A DNA stretch of 48,549 nucleotides from Cypionkella sp. (GCF_028290025.1 NZ_JAQGKQ010000021.1:1-48549); one strand, 5' to 3'. Shown: positions 1 through 9,119, counted from the stretch's first letter. Numbers and translations are program-made. Notes: generated by a model not told the origin, from the letters alone.

Positions 1-1730
1 TCCTGTTTATTGATGAGATTCATACGCTTATGGGGGCTGGCGGTGCGGCTGGCACCGGCGATGCGGCCAACCTTCTGAAGCCTGCTTTGGCGAGGGGAAC
101 CCTGCGCACGGTGGGGGCGACGACATGGATGGAGTATGCGAAATACTTTGAGAAAGACCCGGCGATGACCCGGCGCTTCCAGCCGATCACCATCGACGAG
201 CCCTCGATTGACCGCGCCTGTTACATGCTGCGCGGTATACTTGCGCCGATGGAAAAGCACCACGGCGTCCGAATTTCCGATGAGGCCGTGGTCGCCGCCG
301 TTAACCTTTCGGCGCGGTATATCCCGTCCCGGCAACTGCCCGACAAGGCGGTTTCCCTACTCGATACCGCCTGCGCTCGGGTGGCGATCAGCCAATCGAC
401 CACGCCGGCCAAAGTGCAAGATCTGCGGGTGAAAATTCAGGCCCTGATCTCAGAAATCGCCGCCAAGGAATCGCAGCGCGATCTGGGTGAGGTTAACGAA
501 GACCGCATCAAGGAAGCGCAGGCCGAACAGGCGGTGGCAGAGGCCGAACTGGCCGTCACCGAGGCGATGTATACCGGCGAAAAGACGATGGTCGATGAGA
601 TTTTGGCCCTGCGCGCCTCACTCACCGAAGACGGCGCCGATACCGTGGCGTTGCGTGGTCAGCTTGCGGGCAAAATGACCGGGCTGGAGGAAACCAAGCC
701 GGATGATCGGATGGTTTACAGTCATGTTGACGAGCAATCGGTAGCCTCAATCATCTCGGATTGGACCGGGATTCCCGCCGGGCGGATGGTTTCGGACGAA
801 TTGCAGATGATCCTGACCTTGGGGGACCGTCTGAAAGAACGGGTGATCGGGCAGGATCACGGGCTAGAGATAATCGCCAAGCGGATCGAAACCTCATCCG
901 CCAAGCTATCGAACCCGAACAAACCGATTGGCGTGTTCATGCTCTGCGGGCCGTCGGGCGTGGGCAAAACCGAAACCGCGCTGGCTTTGGCCGAGGCGGT
1001 TTATGGCGGTGAGCAGAATATCATCACCATTAACATGAGCGAATTCCAAGAAGCGCATACGGTTTCGCTGCTGAAAGGCGCGCCTCCCGGCTATGTCGGC
1101 TATGGCGAGGGCGGGCGGCTGACCGAGGCGGTGCGGCGCAAACCGCATTCGGTGGTGCTGCTGGATGAGATCGAAAAGGCGCACTCTGACGTGCATGAGT
1201 TGTTCTTCCAAGTCTTCGACAAGGGCATCATGGAAGATGGCTCGGGCCGCCCGATCAACTTCAAGAACACCTTGATTTTGTTGACTTCTAACGTTGGCAC
1301 CGAGGTGATTATGGATATGGCCGAGAAGGGCGAAACCAAGCCAGCGGTCGAAGATTTGACCGAGGCGATGAAGCCCTACCTGACCCGCGTGTTCCCGCCC
1401 GCCCTGCTGGGCCGCATCGTAACGATCCCGTATTTCCCGCTGTCTACCGATGTTCTGGCGGGCATTGTGAAGCTGAAATTAAAGGCGATTGTCCGCCGAA
1501 TGAAGGAAAACCATGGCGCAGTGATGACGGTCTCGCCTGAGGTGATGGCCTATATCGTCGAGCAGTGCAAAGACCCGGATTCGGGTGGCCGCATGGTCGA
1601 TAACATCATCACCAACACGATTTTGCCCGACCTGAGCCGTGAAGTTTTGTCGCGGATGGTGTCCCAGACCGAGATGAAAACCGTGGAGATTGTGATGAAA
1701 GACGGCAAAATTGGTTACGAATTTAATTAA
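1..1730 (+). CDS. clpV: Type VI secretion AAA+ ATPase ClpV/TssH, 5'-truncated by window edge
   Basis: ClpV is the cytoplasmic hexameric unfoldase that disassembles the contracted TssB/TssC sheath of a type VI secretion system so it can be reused. The frame is open from base 3. It begins inside the first AAA+ module at the Walker B motif (FIDEIHTLMGAGG), continues through a middle coiled-coil region, and contains the full second module: Walker A GPSGVGKTE, Walker B VVLLDEIEKAH and a TSNVGTE sensor segment. About 575 residues are visible; family members are roughly 850-900, so about 300 N-terminal residues lie outside. The GAGGAAGTGDAANLLKPALA segment and the INMSEFQEAHTVS / KGAPPGYVGYGEGG segments are more typical of ClpV than of ClpB. 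The rest of the T6SS cluster is presumably to the left of the window. Confidence 0.93.
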   Translation, partial: LFIDEIHTLMGAGGAAGTGDAANLLKPALARGTLRTVGATTWMEYAKYFEKDPAMTRRFQPITIDEPSIDRACYMLRGILAPMEKHHGVRISDEAVVAAVNLSARYIPSRQLPDKAVSLLDTACARVAISQSTTPAKVQDLRVKIQALISEIAAKESQRDLGEVNEDRIKEAQAEQAVAEAELAVTEAMYTGEKTMVDEILALRASLTEDGADTVALRGQLAGKMTGLEETKPDDRMVYSHVDEQSVASIISDWTGIPAGRMVSDELQMILTLGDRLKERVIGQDHGLEIIAKRIETSSAKLSNPNKPIGVFMLCGPSGVGKTETALALAEAVYGGEQNIITINMSEFQEAHTVSLLKGAPPGYVGYGEGGRLTEAVRRKPHSVVLLDEIEKAHSDVHELFFQVFDKGIMEDGSGRPINFKNTLILLTSNVGTEVIMDMAEKGETKPAVEDLTEAMKPYLTRVFPPALLGRIVTIPYFPLSTDVLAGIVKLKLKAIVRRMKENHGAVMTVSPEVMAYIVEQCKDPDSGGRMVDNIITNTILPDLSREVLSRMVSQTEMKTVEIVMKDGKIGYEFN

Positions 1731-1745
1731 CCTATAATGATGCGC

Positions 1746-1780
1746 GCAAGCACACGACCTTTCGGTAGGTTTGTGCTTGC
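1746..1780. terminator. Hairpin between convergent clpV and M23 genes
   Basis: The arms GCAAGCACA and TGTGCTTGC pair perfectly, and an inner ACCT/AGGT pair extends the stem. It sits between the clpV stop and the stop of the convergent minus-strand gene, as expected for a bidirectional terminator. No clear T-run follows on either strand, so factor-independent termination is uncertain. Confidence 0.45.
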
Positions 1781-1802
1781 ACGCCCCCGAGCTATTGCCC
1801 GC

Positions 1803-4061
1803 CTAAATTGGCGTGCCCAAAAGCCCCGCGATGATCTTCTGATAGGCCAAAACCTCGGGCGGAGTTGCAGCCACAGCGGGCAGCGAGCCACCGCCCTTCC
1901 GGCCCATTTTCAGCTCAGCCCATTCCTTGACATACCCAATCGTGCGGCCCGCGAGGAACGGGTTGGCTTTGATCACGCCGCCGCCCATCACATCGACGAC
2001 AAACTGATCATCCGTCGCGCTCAGCACCATATTCGCGCCCTCGGCCCCAAGGAAATGGCACAGATAGAGCCGCCCCGCCGTAATTTCATGCCCGCGCGCC
2101 CGCAGATAGCTTTCGCCTTCGCGCGCCAAAGCCGTGACCATTTCGCGGCTGATCGTGGGGTCGTTGCGCAAAGCCAGCAGGCTGGCGCGGTCCATTGTGC
2201 TCGCCAAATCCGGCCGATATTGGGCCATCATCCTGACCCATGTGCTCTCAATAAACTGCCCCAAGCCAGTCGCCGACGACAGCGGGTTCTTCGCGTCGGC
2301 CTTACCGCCCGATTCAACGCGGATGATCTGATCCACCAGAATCTCCACCGCCGAACCGCCGCCTTCCGCCACCACAGTCACCCCACCAACCAGCGGATCA
2401 ACCGCCTCACCGTTCTCGTACAATTCAAAATGCAGATGCGGCCCGGTCGATTGCCCGGTGGTGCCAATATAACCGATCAACTGGCCAGCGGTAACCACAA
2501 CCCCGGCTTTGATGCCCTCGGCAAACGCGCTCAGATGCGCATAGCGGGTTTCCAGATTGCCGGGATGGGTGATCTTGATCAGGTTGCCATAAGTGCCGCC
2601 ATCGCCCGCCGACAGAATACTGCCACCAAACGCCGCCATCACCGGAGTGCCAACCGGAGCCGCCCAATCAGTGCCCTTATGCAGCTTCAGCACCTTCAAG
2701 ATCGGGTGCATTCGGGGGCCGAACCGTGAAGTTAAAACCCCTTTCGCGGGCGTCACAAATCCTGCCCGCAAGCTTACACCCCCACCCGCTGCACCGCCGC
2801 CAGAACTGGTTCCCGGGCCAAAACAGCTATAGTCTTCTTTCCCTGCAGGCTTGTAGACGTGACATTCCAGCACCTTGCCCTCACCCTTGATCGCGGCATA
2901 AAGCACCTGACCGGGGCCGGACCCCTCCGTGCCCGCATCGCGTGAATACAGCAACGTCATCTTATCGCCCGGTGCCGCGAAGCTATCCATATCAAAGGCT
3001 TGGCTCATCATCACGATGGTTTCGGCAACCACGGCAGACGGCACACCGTTGCGGATCGCTGCAGAATAGAACGCATCGAGCATCCGGTATTTCCGGCTGG
3101 TATCGACATCCGCCGCCACCTGATCGCCAGCAAAGCTGAACAGATCTTCCTCGACCCACGGATCGGCGGAGCTGACCACTGTGCCCGTATCATTCAGCGC
3201 GACCGAGCCGAAATAGTCGGTCTTGGTGTAAAGCGAAGCCTGCACCGGCACCATCACACCAGACCGATTGGCCGCCCGCATCGCCAGAATTTTCCCCGGC
3301 CCAAGGCTGCCAAATTCCGGCACTAATAGCACAGCCGCATCGGCAAATCGCTTCGCCGCCGCCGCCTCCATGCCATTCGCCACCATCAGCCCGGTCAGAT
3401 CGGTGGTGTCCTTCAGCCGCAGAAACGTATCCTGATAGGGCGGCTTGCGCTGCGTTTCTGGCAGGATAAAATTAACGCTGGTGGTGTTCTCAATGCGGGT
3501 TTTGACGTAGGTTTCGGGCGTAGTAGAGCCGTCCATATTCTCACCCCAACTCGCCTCGCCGTCCGCGACAACCACGGTTTCGGCGGGCTGTTCAGCCGGG
3601 GCTTGCGGCTTTGGCACCACGGTGGGCGCAGACCGCTGCGCCTGAAAATAGGCGAAATCCTCACGACTTGACGGGAGGGTGGTGATCAGCCTTTCCTCCC
3701 CAGTGATCAGATCATCGGTCAGCAGCGACAGATCGTTGCTCACCCGGTCTGCCGGAATATCTATCGGTCGCAGTACTTTACGTGTTTTCTGCGCCGCCCC
3801 GGTATCGAAGCGCAACACCATCGGATCGCCGGCCAGATCAACAAAAGCTGAGACATAGGCGGCGGGGGCAGCGTCATCCGCCACCTCCAGAGGATCATCC
3901 GGCGTGCCAACCGTCACCACCCCGCCCAGATACAGAGCCACCGCCACGCCGCACAAAGCCAGCAATCCCGCAACCCAAAGCACCACAGGCACCGCCACGG
4001 CATTGCGCCGCCGCTGCGCTGACCGCGCCCGCGCCGCCTTGAATCGGGGGTCGATTTCCAT
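1803..4061 (-). CDS. Membrane-anchored dual-domain peptidoglycan enzyme (M23 peptidase plus lytic-transglycosylase-like domain)
   Basis: The predicted protein has 752 residues. A basic N-terminus is followed by one membrane segment at about residues 21-45. A long, acidic, low-similarity region precedes an M23/LytM peptidase domain at about 455-560, with the zinc motifs HKGTD and GPHLHFEL. A lysozyme-like/SLT domain at about 575-690 has the catalytic-type glutamate in RVESGG (E583) and the GLGQFIEST motif. The protein probably sits in the inner membrane with both domains in the periplasm, cleaving peptide cross-links and glycan strands. The start at 4061 is chosen over an upstream in-frame ATG at 4109 because AAGG lies about 5 bases before it. 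The gene converges on clpV; a role in opening the wall for the T6SS is possible but inferred only from position. Confidence 0.82.
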   Translation of the reverse strand: MEIDPRFKAARARSAQRRRNAVAVPVVLWVAGLLALCGVAVALYLGGVVTVGTPDDPLEVADDAAPAAYVSAFVDLAGDPMVLRFDTGAAQKTRKVLRPIDIPADRVSNDLSLLTDDLITGEERLITTLPSSREDFAYFQAQRSAPTVVPKPQAPAEQPAETVVVADGEASWGENMDGSTTPETYVKTRIENTTSVNFILPETQRKPPYQDTFLRLKDTTDLTGLMVANGMEAAAAKRFADAAVLLVPEFGSLGPGKILAMRAANRSGVMVPVQASLYTKTDYFGSVALNDTGTVVSSADPWVEEDLFSFAGDQVAADVDTSRKYRMLDAFYSAAIRNGVPSAVVAETIVMMSQAFDMDSFAAPGDKMTLLYSRDAGTEGSGPGQVLYAAIKGEGKVLECHVYKPAGKEDYSCFGPGTSSGGGAAGGGVSLRAGFVTPAKGVLTSRFGPRMHPILKVLKLHKGTDWAAPVGTPVMAAFGGSILSAGDGGTYGNLIKITHPGNLETRYAHLSAFAEGIKAGVVVTAGQLIGYIGTTGQSTGPHLHFELYENGEAVDPLVGGVTVVAEGGGSAVEILVDQIIRVESGGKADAKNPLSSATGLGQFIESTWVRMMAQYRPDLASTMDRASLLALRNDPTISREMVTALAREGESYLRARGHEITAGRLYLCHFLGAEGANMVLSATDDQFVVDVMGGGVIKANPFLAGRTIGYVKEWAELKMGRKGGGSLPAVAATPPEVLAYQKIIAGLLGTPI

Positions 4062-4151
4062 GCCAACCTTGTTGGAAAAAACTAAAATATCGTAGATGAA
4101 CGCCGCCAACCTAACGCAGCAAAACCCAACTGGCTAGCTGGCCAAAATCAA

Positions 4152-4221
4152 TAAAACTTAGCTAAAATTGTCATCCTCTCTGCTCAAATATCCTCCGGGG
4201 GTGAGGCGAAGCCGAGGGGGC
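4152..4221 (-). repeat. Dispersed palindrome/GGATATTT element, copy 1
   Basis: Read on the minus strand, a C/G-rich segment is followed by GGATATTTGAGCAGAGAGG, then ATGACAATTTTAGCTAAG and TTTTA. The last roughly 40 bases match copy 3 (18702-18774) almost base for base, differing at TAGCTAAG versus TAGATAAG. It lies in the gap between the DUF1036 gene and the start of the M23 gene. Confidence 0.7.
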
Positions 4222-4231
4222 AGAATGCACC

Positions 4232-4630
4232 CTACTGCGTGGCCGCCAGAAACAACGTCCATCGCTGAGTCTTCAGCGTATCGACCTCAATAAACCCCGC
4301 CGAAATATCCCCCCTAGACCAACATTCCGAAATCCCGCGAATGGAAAACTTACGCGGTGAGACACACATCTGCGTAGTGCCGTTCATAATCGGCTGACCA
4401 AACACGTCTTGCGCATAAAGGTAAATATAACGGCTGCTCAGTTCTTCCTTGATGACGTTGGCGCATTGGTTCGGGCCAATCGTCCACCAGCCTTCGGTCT
4501 GAAAGTCACCCTCAACATCCTGCCCAATCGCGACGTTCACCACGTCAAAGCTCTGGTTGCACACAGCAAATTCCGCCGCCGCCGGGCTGGCAAGGCAAAT
4601 TCCAATGAAAATGATCAAGGCGCGCATCAT
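4232..4630 (-). CDS. DUF1036 family secreted protein
   Basis: The predicted protein has 132 residues. An N-terminal signal peptide (MMRALIIFIGICLASPAAA) is followed by a compact domain with conserved-looking cysteines (VCNQSF, NQCANV, MCVSPR, ECWSRG). The FQTEGWWTIGPNQCANVI and IYLYAQDVFGQPI stretches are typical of DUF1036, a family of unknown function common in Rhodobacterales. The mature protein should be periplasmic or membrane-associated. The start at 4630 is preferred because the preceding residues of the longer open frame lack protein-like composition and TAGG lies just upstream; the adjacent ATG at 4627 is equally possible. It stands alone, with an empty region upstream. No function can be assigned. 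Confidence 0.85.
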   Translation of the reverse strand: MMRALIIFIGICLASPAAAEFAVCNQSFDVVNVAIGQDVEGDFQTEGWWTIGPNQCANVIKEELSSRYIYLYAQDVFGQPIMNGTTQMCVSPRKFSIRGISECWSRGDISAGFIEVDTLKTQRWTLFLAATQ

Positions 4631-5539
4631 TTGCCTAGTATAGCCGCGCTGCGTCGCTGCGCAAAGTGGCAAGCGGCGACTTAATCTGTCGTAACGCATC
4701 GGGCAGCCCGAACATCCTCGGCCACCCATCCGAAACCAAGGAGCCGACCTGCAGAGCAAAGCCATCCGCGCGAGGCGCATCGAGGGCCGTGATCTCGGCA
4801 TAAGGTCCGGATAGAACGTCGGGTTCTCCCTCGATGTCCGCAAGTCATTCCGATACCGACTGTGCCACGCGCAGCTTGGTTGGCGTCGCCATGCGCGCAG
4901 CTCAAAGTGGCATCGAAATCGCGCTGACTCGCTGTCTCCTAGCGTGCATCCTGCCCCATCATTCAAGGTACTCAAGATCCGACTCCGCCGCGGATTGGTT
5001 GGGAAGGCCCGTTTTGTCCGAGAACCCCCACGTTTCGCTCCCAAAAAGCCTTGGCCTGGGCCGCCACCTTGGATGCCGATCGCGTCGCTTATTGCGCGCG
5101 TCTACGGGAGCTAAACGGCGTGCCGCACAAATACCACGACCCCGACGCTTCCGGTCAAATGCGCCGGATGCCTCTGGTCTCAATCTTGCTGCCGGGTTTG
5201 GCTAAGTGATCCTTATAGACTAATAGTCACCCTGCCCAGCAAAGCCCACCGCCCGCAATCAAGGCGCGAATGCGCCCGCCGCTTGTGTGCCGTGCCGCTT
5301 GGAACTTCTGCGGCATTGGTTGAGGCAGAATGTGCGTAGAACTGACGTAGCAGCGCCCACCCGGCGCTCAGGCGCTGCCCTTTGTTGCGCCATTTTTAAG
5401 CCCACTGAGCACCCTTTTTCAATTTTTGTCATGCTGCGAAAAATAGCCAAAGTATTAAAGATCCAATAACGAAGGCAGCTTAACCCATTGAAATATAATA
5501 AGCAGCGTTTTGTCCATGCGTGGACACATCCAAACTCCC
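4631..5539. other. Roughly 900-base gap without a confident gene; possible decayed 3' coding remnant
   Basis: No open frame here has a good start, a ribosome site and protein-like composition together. One plus-strand frame is open from 4943 to a TGA at 5207-5209 and has a protein-like end (ADRVAYCARLRELNGVPHKY, then HDPDASGQMRRMPLVSILLP) but no plausible start codon. It may be the tail of a decayed gene that I do not recognise. A hairpin with arms CAGCGCC (5351-5357) and GGCGCTG (5371-5377) lies to its right. Confidence 0.4.
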
Positions 5540-6358
5540 CTATTCCTGACCCCAAGCATCCATAGCCGCCACGGCTTCTTCGGCCGTCTCGACAAACTCA
5601 AACAGCTTCAAATCCGCAGCCGAGATCACCCCCGCCTCGGCGAGCATTTCCCAGTCGATCAACCGCTCCCAAAACGCGCGGCCAAACAGAAGGAACGGGA
5701 TGGGCTTCATCCGACCGGTCTGGATCAAAGTCAGGCTTTCAAACATCTCATCCAGCGTGCCAAACCCGCCCGGAAACACACAAATCGCCCGCGCCCGCAT
5801 CAGGAAATGCATCTTCCGGATCGCAAAGTAATGGAAGTTGAACGACAAATCCGGCGTCACATATTGGTTCGGAGCCTGCTCGTGCGGCAGCACGATGTTC
5901 AGCCCGATCGACTGGCCTCCCGCATCGTCGGCACCACGGTTCCCTGCCTCCATCACGCCCGGCCCGCCTCCGGTGCAGATGACGTTTTCATGCCCGTAGC
6001 TTTGCAGGCTGCGTTCAGTAATCAGGCGGGCGAAAGTGCGGGCCTCGGTGTAGTATTTGGTGAGGTCGGCCAGCATCGGCGTCTTCGCGGTGGCGGCGTG
6101 GACGGGGTCGGGGATACGGGCACCGCCGAAGAGGACGACGGTAGATTTGATGCCGAGTTCATCGAGGATCAACTGGGGTTTCAAGAGTTCCAGTTGCAGG
6201 CGGACGGGGCGGAGTTCTTCGCGGGTCAGGAAATCTTGGTCAGCGAAGGCAAGCCTGTAGGCGGGGGCACGGGTTTGGGGGGTGTCGGGAATTCGGTTGG
6301 TGGCGGCTACATCCTGGACGGAGTCGCGTAAGGGGTTGGGGCGGGATTCTTCGGACAT
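5540..6358 (-). CDS. TIGR00730/LOG family Rossmann protein (nucleoside 5'-monophosphate phosphoribohydrolase type)
   Basis: The predicted protein has 272 residues. An N-terminal extension of about 90 residues precedes a LOG-type Rossmann domain with VVLFGGARIPDP, the nucleotide-binding CTGGGPGVMEAGNRGA segment and the family signature PGGFGTLDE. LOG proteins release free base from nucleoside monophosphates (cytokinin riboside monophosphate in characterised cases); the older 'lysine decarboxylase' label reflects only the motif. The likely location is the cytoplasm. The start at 6358 (MSEESRPN) has AAGG 8 bases upstream and removes a proline-rich, implausible extension from the in-frame codon at 6442. 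The substrate in this organism is not evident from context. Confidence 0.88.
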   Translation of the reverse strand: MSEESRPNPLRDSVQDVAATNRIPDTPQTRAPAYRLAFADQDFLTREELRPVRLQLELLKPQLILDELGIKSTVVLFGGARIPDPVHAATAKTPMLADLTKYYTEARTFARLITERSLQSYGHENVICTGGGPGVMEAGNRGADDAGGQSIGLNIVLPHEQAPNQYVTPDLSFNFHYFAIRKMHFLMRARAICVFPGGFGTLDEMFESLTLIQTGRMKPIPFLLFGRAFWERLIDWEMLAEAGVISAADLKLFEFVETAEEAVAAMDAWGQE

Positions 6359-6503
6359 CGGGGTGGCCTTGATTGGGGCTGTTGTGGGGAGGGGTAGTTG
6401 ATTTTGTGAGGGTTTGGAAGGGCGCCTATTTTGCGTGCCCACGTGTGGACGCTAATAAAATTGTTTAAAATCAAGGCTACGTTTTGAAATTAAGGCAATA
6501 TTA

Positions 6504-6537
6504 GCTTTTGCGGTAGTGCACTTGGTTTCGCAAAAGC
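6504..6537. repeat. Perfect 9-base inverted repeat
   Basis: The arms GCTTTTGCG (6504-6512) and CGCAAAAGC (6529-6537) pair perfectly around a 16-base loop, in the gap between the LOG gene and the SDR gene. It may be a terminator or an mRNA structure. Confidence 0.5.
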
Positions 6538-6544
6538 AGGTCTG

Positions 6545-6579
6545 AGATGCCGCTGGGCAAGGCTGCGCCAGCGACATCT
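6545..6579 (-). terminator. Probable terminator or processing hairpin downstream of the SDR gene
   Basis: The arms AGATGCCGCTGG and CCAGCGACATCT pair at 11 of 12 positions. On the minus strand the stem is followed by a weakly T-containing stretch (CAGACCTGCTTTT), just after the SDR stop codon. Confidence 0.45.
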
Positions 6580-6595
6580 GAAACGCAACGGAGCT

Positions 6596-7351
6596 TTACA
6601 GCAGGCGCACTGCCATGCCGCCGTCAACCGCCATTGCCGAGCCGGTTACGAAGCTGGCGCGGTCTGAGAGCAGGAACAATGCGGCTTGTGCGATCTCGGT
6701 CGGGGTAGCCATGCGCTTCATCGGATGCAGGCCCGCGATGAAGTCGTGGGTGGCGGTATCTTCGCCTGCCAATGCGGTTTTAGTGCCGCCGGGCAGGATG
6801 GCGTTGACTCGGATGCCTGCTGCGGCGTGATCCGAGGCCAAAGATTGCACTAAGCCCAGCAACCCCGCTTTTGACGCGGCATAGGCGGCCATTCCGGGCA
6901 AGCCGCCATTGCTGAAACCGACGAAGGTTGCGGTGAACACCAAGGCACCGCCTCCGTTTCTGCTCAGCGCGGGCAGCTGCGCTTTAGCGGCGTAGAATGC
7001 GGCGGTGAGGTTAGTCGCGAGGACGTTGTGCCAGTTTGAGGCTTCCATTACGGCGACTGGCCCCATGTCACCGACGATCCCGGCGTTGTTGAAGGCTCCG
7101 TCTAGATGCCCGAAGTGGGTTTCGGCCAATTCGACTAAGGACACCGCATAGGCTTCGTCGGTGACATTGCCGGCAAGGCTGATGGCGCGCCCGCCCTGCT
7201 GAGTGATTGCATCGACCACTTGCTGCAATTCGGTCGCGCGGCGGGCGCCTAACACAAGATTTGCACCCTCTGCTGCGAACAGCATAGCGGCGGCCTCGCC
7301 TATGCCGCTGCTTGCCCCGGTAATCGGGATAGTTTTGCCTTTAAGTTCCAT
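6596..7351 (-). CDS. SDR family NAD(P)-dependent oxidoreductase
   Basis: The predicted protein is a classical short-chain dehydrogenase/reductase of 251 residues. It has the dinucleotide-binding motif TGASSGIG near the N-terminus, the NNAG motif, the catalytic YAASK pair (Tyr-x-x-x-Lys), and the C-terminal substrate-loop and GSAMAVDGG signature. These enzymes interconvert alcohols and ketones, or reduce double bonds, in the cytoplasm; the substrate cannot be read from sequence. An ATG at 7357 is also in frame, but the AAGG just before it leaves only one base of spacing there and a good 7 bases for the ATG at 7351, so the shorter start is chosen. It is divergent from dapD, with about 225 bases between. 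Confidence 0.9.
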   Translation of the reverse strand: MELKGKTIPITGASSGIGEAAAMLFAAEGANLVLGARRATELQQVVDAITQQGGRAISLAGNVTDEAYAVSLVELAETHFGHLDGAFNNAGIVGDMGPVAVMEASNWHNVLATNLTAAFYAAKAQLPALSRNGGGALVFTATFVGFSNGGLPGMAAYAASKAGLLGLVQSLASDHAAAGIRVNAILPGGTKTALAGEDTATHDFIAGLHPMKRMATPTEIAQAALFLLSDRASFVTGSAMAVDGGMAVRLL

Positions 7352-7405
7352 AGTCATGCCTTTCTATTGCATGACGGCGAACTACAGTCTGAGCGCGCGT
7401 AACGG

Positions 7406-7462
7406 CGACCCGTTTCATGCGGGTCAGCCTCAAGCCCCTCACAATAAGCAGGAAACGGGTCG
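7406..7462. repeat. 11-base inverted repeat upstream of dapD
   Basis: The arms CGACCCGTTTC (7406-7416) and GAAACGGGTCG (7452-7462) are perfect complements separated by 35 bases. They lie in the divergent region between the SDR gene and dapD. This could be an operator pair, an mRNA leader structure or the terminator of a short transcript; no protein-coding gene is evident in the gap. Confidence 0.45.
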
Positions 7463-7577
7463 CGGGTCGGTTGCGCGGCGGTGCCGTGCTCAAGCCATCT
7501 GGCGCGCGCTACCCCAAGCGATTGCATGGCGAGGCCGTGGCCGTTATAGGGCTGCAACGCTTTTGGGGAGAGTTGTG

Positions 7578-8402
7578 ATGACCTATGCTGCGCTGGAGAC
7601 TGCGATTGACGCTGCTTGGGAGGACCGGGAAAGCATCTCGACCACCACCAAAGGTGCTGCGCGGGACGCCATTGAAGCCACTTTGACGGCGCTGGATACA
7701 GGCGCGTTGCGGGTGGCGGAGAAGCGTGGCAACGATTGGCACGTCAACCAATGGGCGAAAAAAGCCGTGCTGATGTCGTTCCGGCTGACCGATATGTCTG
7801 AGGTCTCGGGCGGCAATGGCGGCTCTAACTGGTGGGACAAGGTTCCATCGAAGTTTCAGGGCTGGACCGAGGCTGACTGGCGCAAGGCTGGCTTCCGCGC
7901 TGTGCCGGGGTCAATTGTGCGGCGCTCGGCTTACATCGGCAAAGGTGTGGTTCTGATGCCGTCTTTCGTCAACGTCGGGGCGTTTGTCGATGAAGGCTCG
8001 ATGGTTGACGGTTGGGCGACAGTTGGATCGTGTGCGCAGATCGGCAAGCATGTGCATCTGTCGGGTGGCGTGGGCATTGGTGGCGTGTTGGAGCCGATGC
8101 AGGCTGGGCCGACGATCATTGAGGACAACTGCTTTATCGGGGCGCGATCTGAAGTGGTTGAGGGCTGCATTATCCGCGAAGGCTCGGTTTTGGGAATGGG
8201 TGTGTTTATCGGCCAATCGACAAAGATCGTTGATCGGGAAACCGGGGCTGTGATGTATGGCGAAGTGCCTGCGGGTTCGGTTGTGGTGGCGGGTTCGATG
8301 CCGTCGAAGAATGGCGTGAACCTGTATTGCGCGGTGATTGTGAAGAAAGTCGATGCCAAGACCCGCAGCAAGACTTCGATCAACGAATTGCTGCGGGACT
8401 AA
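7578..8402 (+). CDS. dapD: 2,3,4,5-tetrahydropyridine-2,6-dicarboxylate N-succinyltransferase
   Basis: DapD transfers succinyl from succinyl-CoA to tetrahydrodipicolinate in the lysine/meso-diaminopimelate pathway, which feeds peptidoglycan and protein synthesis. The 274-residue length matches the family. An N-terminal helical domain of about 100 residues precedes a left-handed beta-helix of hexapeptide repeats ([39 protein letters not shown]), followed by a C-terminal beta segment with TKIVDRETG. The start at 7578 follows GGGGAG by 7 bases, so the longer upstream open frame is not used. dapE, for a later step of the same succinylase branch, lies 2.7 kb downstream on the same strand; intervening genes include an unknown and a Hint gene on the opposite strand. 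Confidence 0.97.
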   Translation: MTYAALETAIDAAWEDRESISTTTKGAARDAIEATLTALDTGALRVAEKRGNDWHVNQWAKKAVLMSFRLTDMSEVSGGNGGSNWWDKVPSKFQGWTEADWRKAGFRAVPGSIVRRSAYIGKGVVLMPSFVNVGAFVDEGSMVDGWATVGSCAQIGKHVHLSGGVGIGGVLEPMQAGPTIIEDNCFIGARSEVVEGCIIREGSVLGMGVFIGQSTKIVDRETGAVMYGEVPAGSVVVAGSMPSKNGVNLYCAVIVKKVDAKTRSKTSINELLRD

Positions 8403-8490
8403 GGCGAAGCTCGGGCTGGAACCAAGCCGCGATATACCGGCAGCGGTTGTTGTGCTATAATTGCGCAACCTAGCCCCGGTGAGGTCGCAT

Positions 8491-8991
8491 ATGATGAGCG
8501 ATTTGCTTACTGATAATATAGCGCCTCCCGCTGTTGCGGGGGTGTTGGTTGCCGCTGAAACCGATCGCTTCGGCACTCCGTTTGCATTTCTGGATGCTTG
8601 GTTCAACGTGGTGCTGTCGGGCAAGGATACCAGCGGCGCCGCCTGCAGTGTCGATACCAATCGCAAGCTGCGTGGTGGGCCGCCGTTGCACATCCATCCC
8701 GATCAGGACGAGTGGTTTTTCGTGCGCGAGGGCGCTTTCGATATTCGCGTGGGCGAGACAATGCATCACCTGAAACCGGGGGATTCGCTGCTTGCTCCGC
8801 GTGGGGTGCCGCACGCGTTTGCCAATACCACCGAGACGGGGCGGATGCTGGTGACGTTCTTTCCGGCGGGGCAGATGGAGGATTTTTTCCATATCGCGAG
8901 CGCTATGACTTCGCCCACACCGCAACAGATGGCGGAGGTATTTGCGGCGCATGGTATGAAGGTGGTCGGGCCGGGGTTGGTGCCGCGCTGA
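8491..8991 (+). CDS. Cupin domain protein
   Basis: The predicted protein is a single-domain cupin of 166 residues. Cupin motif 1 is recognisable as PLHIHPDQDEWFFVREGAF, giving the usual His-x-His...Glu metal ligands. Motif 2 is PRGVPHAFANT, with the second-motif histidine. A metal-dependent small-molecule enzyme or binding protein is expected, but the reaction cannot be deduced. The start is set at 8491 because GAGG is 6 bases upstream; a TTG at 8461 is in frame but has no support. It follows dapD by about 90 bases on the same strand. Confidence 0.87.
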   Translation: MMSDLLTDNIAPPAVAGVLVAAETDRFGTPFAFLDAWFNVVLSGKDTSGAACSVDTNRKLRGGPPLHIHPDQDEWFFVREGAFDIRVGETMHHLKPGDSLLAPRGVPHAFANTTETGRMLVTFFPAGQMEDFFHIASAMTSPTPQQMAEVFAAHGMKVVGPGLVPR

Positions 8992-9119
8992 ACCGGGCAG
9001 TTTTCGGTCACATTTCCGCCGGGTTTGCTGCGGTCTGGCAAGGGTTTTCTCTGCCATGCGTTGCGCGTAGAAGGGGCAATCCCGTTTCCGCCAAATCCTT
9101 GGCCGCCAGAGGTAAGCCG

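Noticed and set aside
1737..2729. 330-codon plus-strand open frame after clpV
   Set aside because: It is antisense to the M23/transglycosylase domains, and its histidine/arginine-rich composition is typical of a shadow frame.
5351..5377. 7-base hairpin read as a terminator
   Set aside because: No gene reads into it on either strand, so it is noted only as structure in the empty gap.
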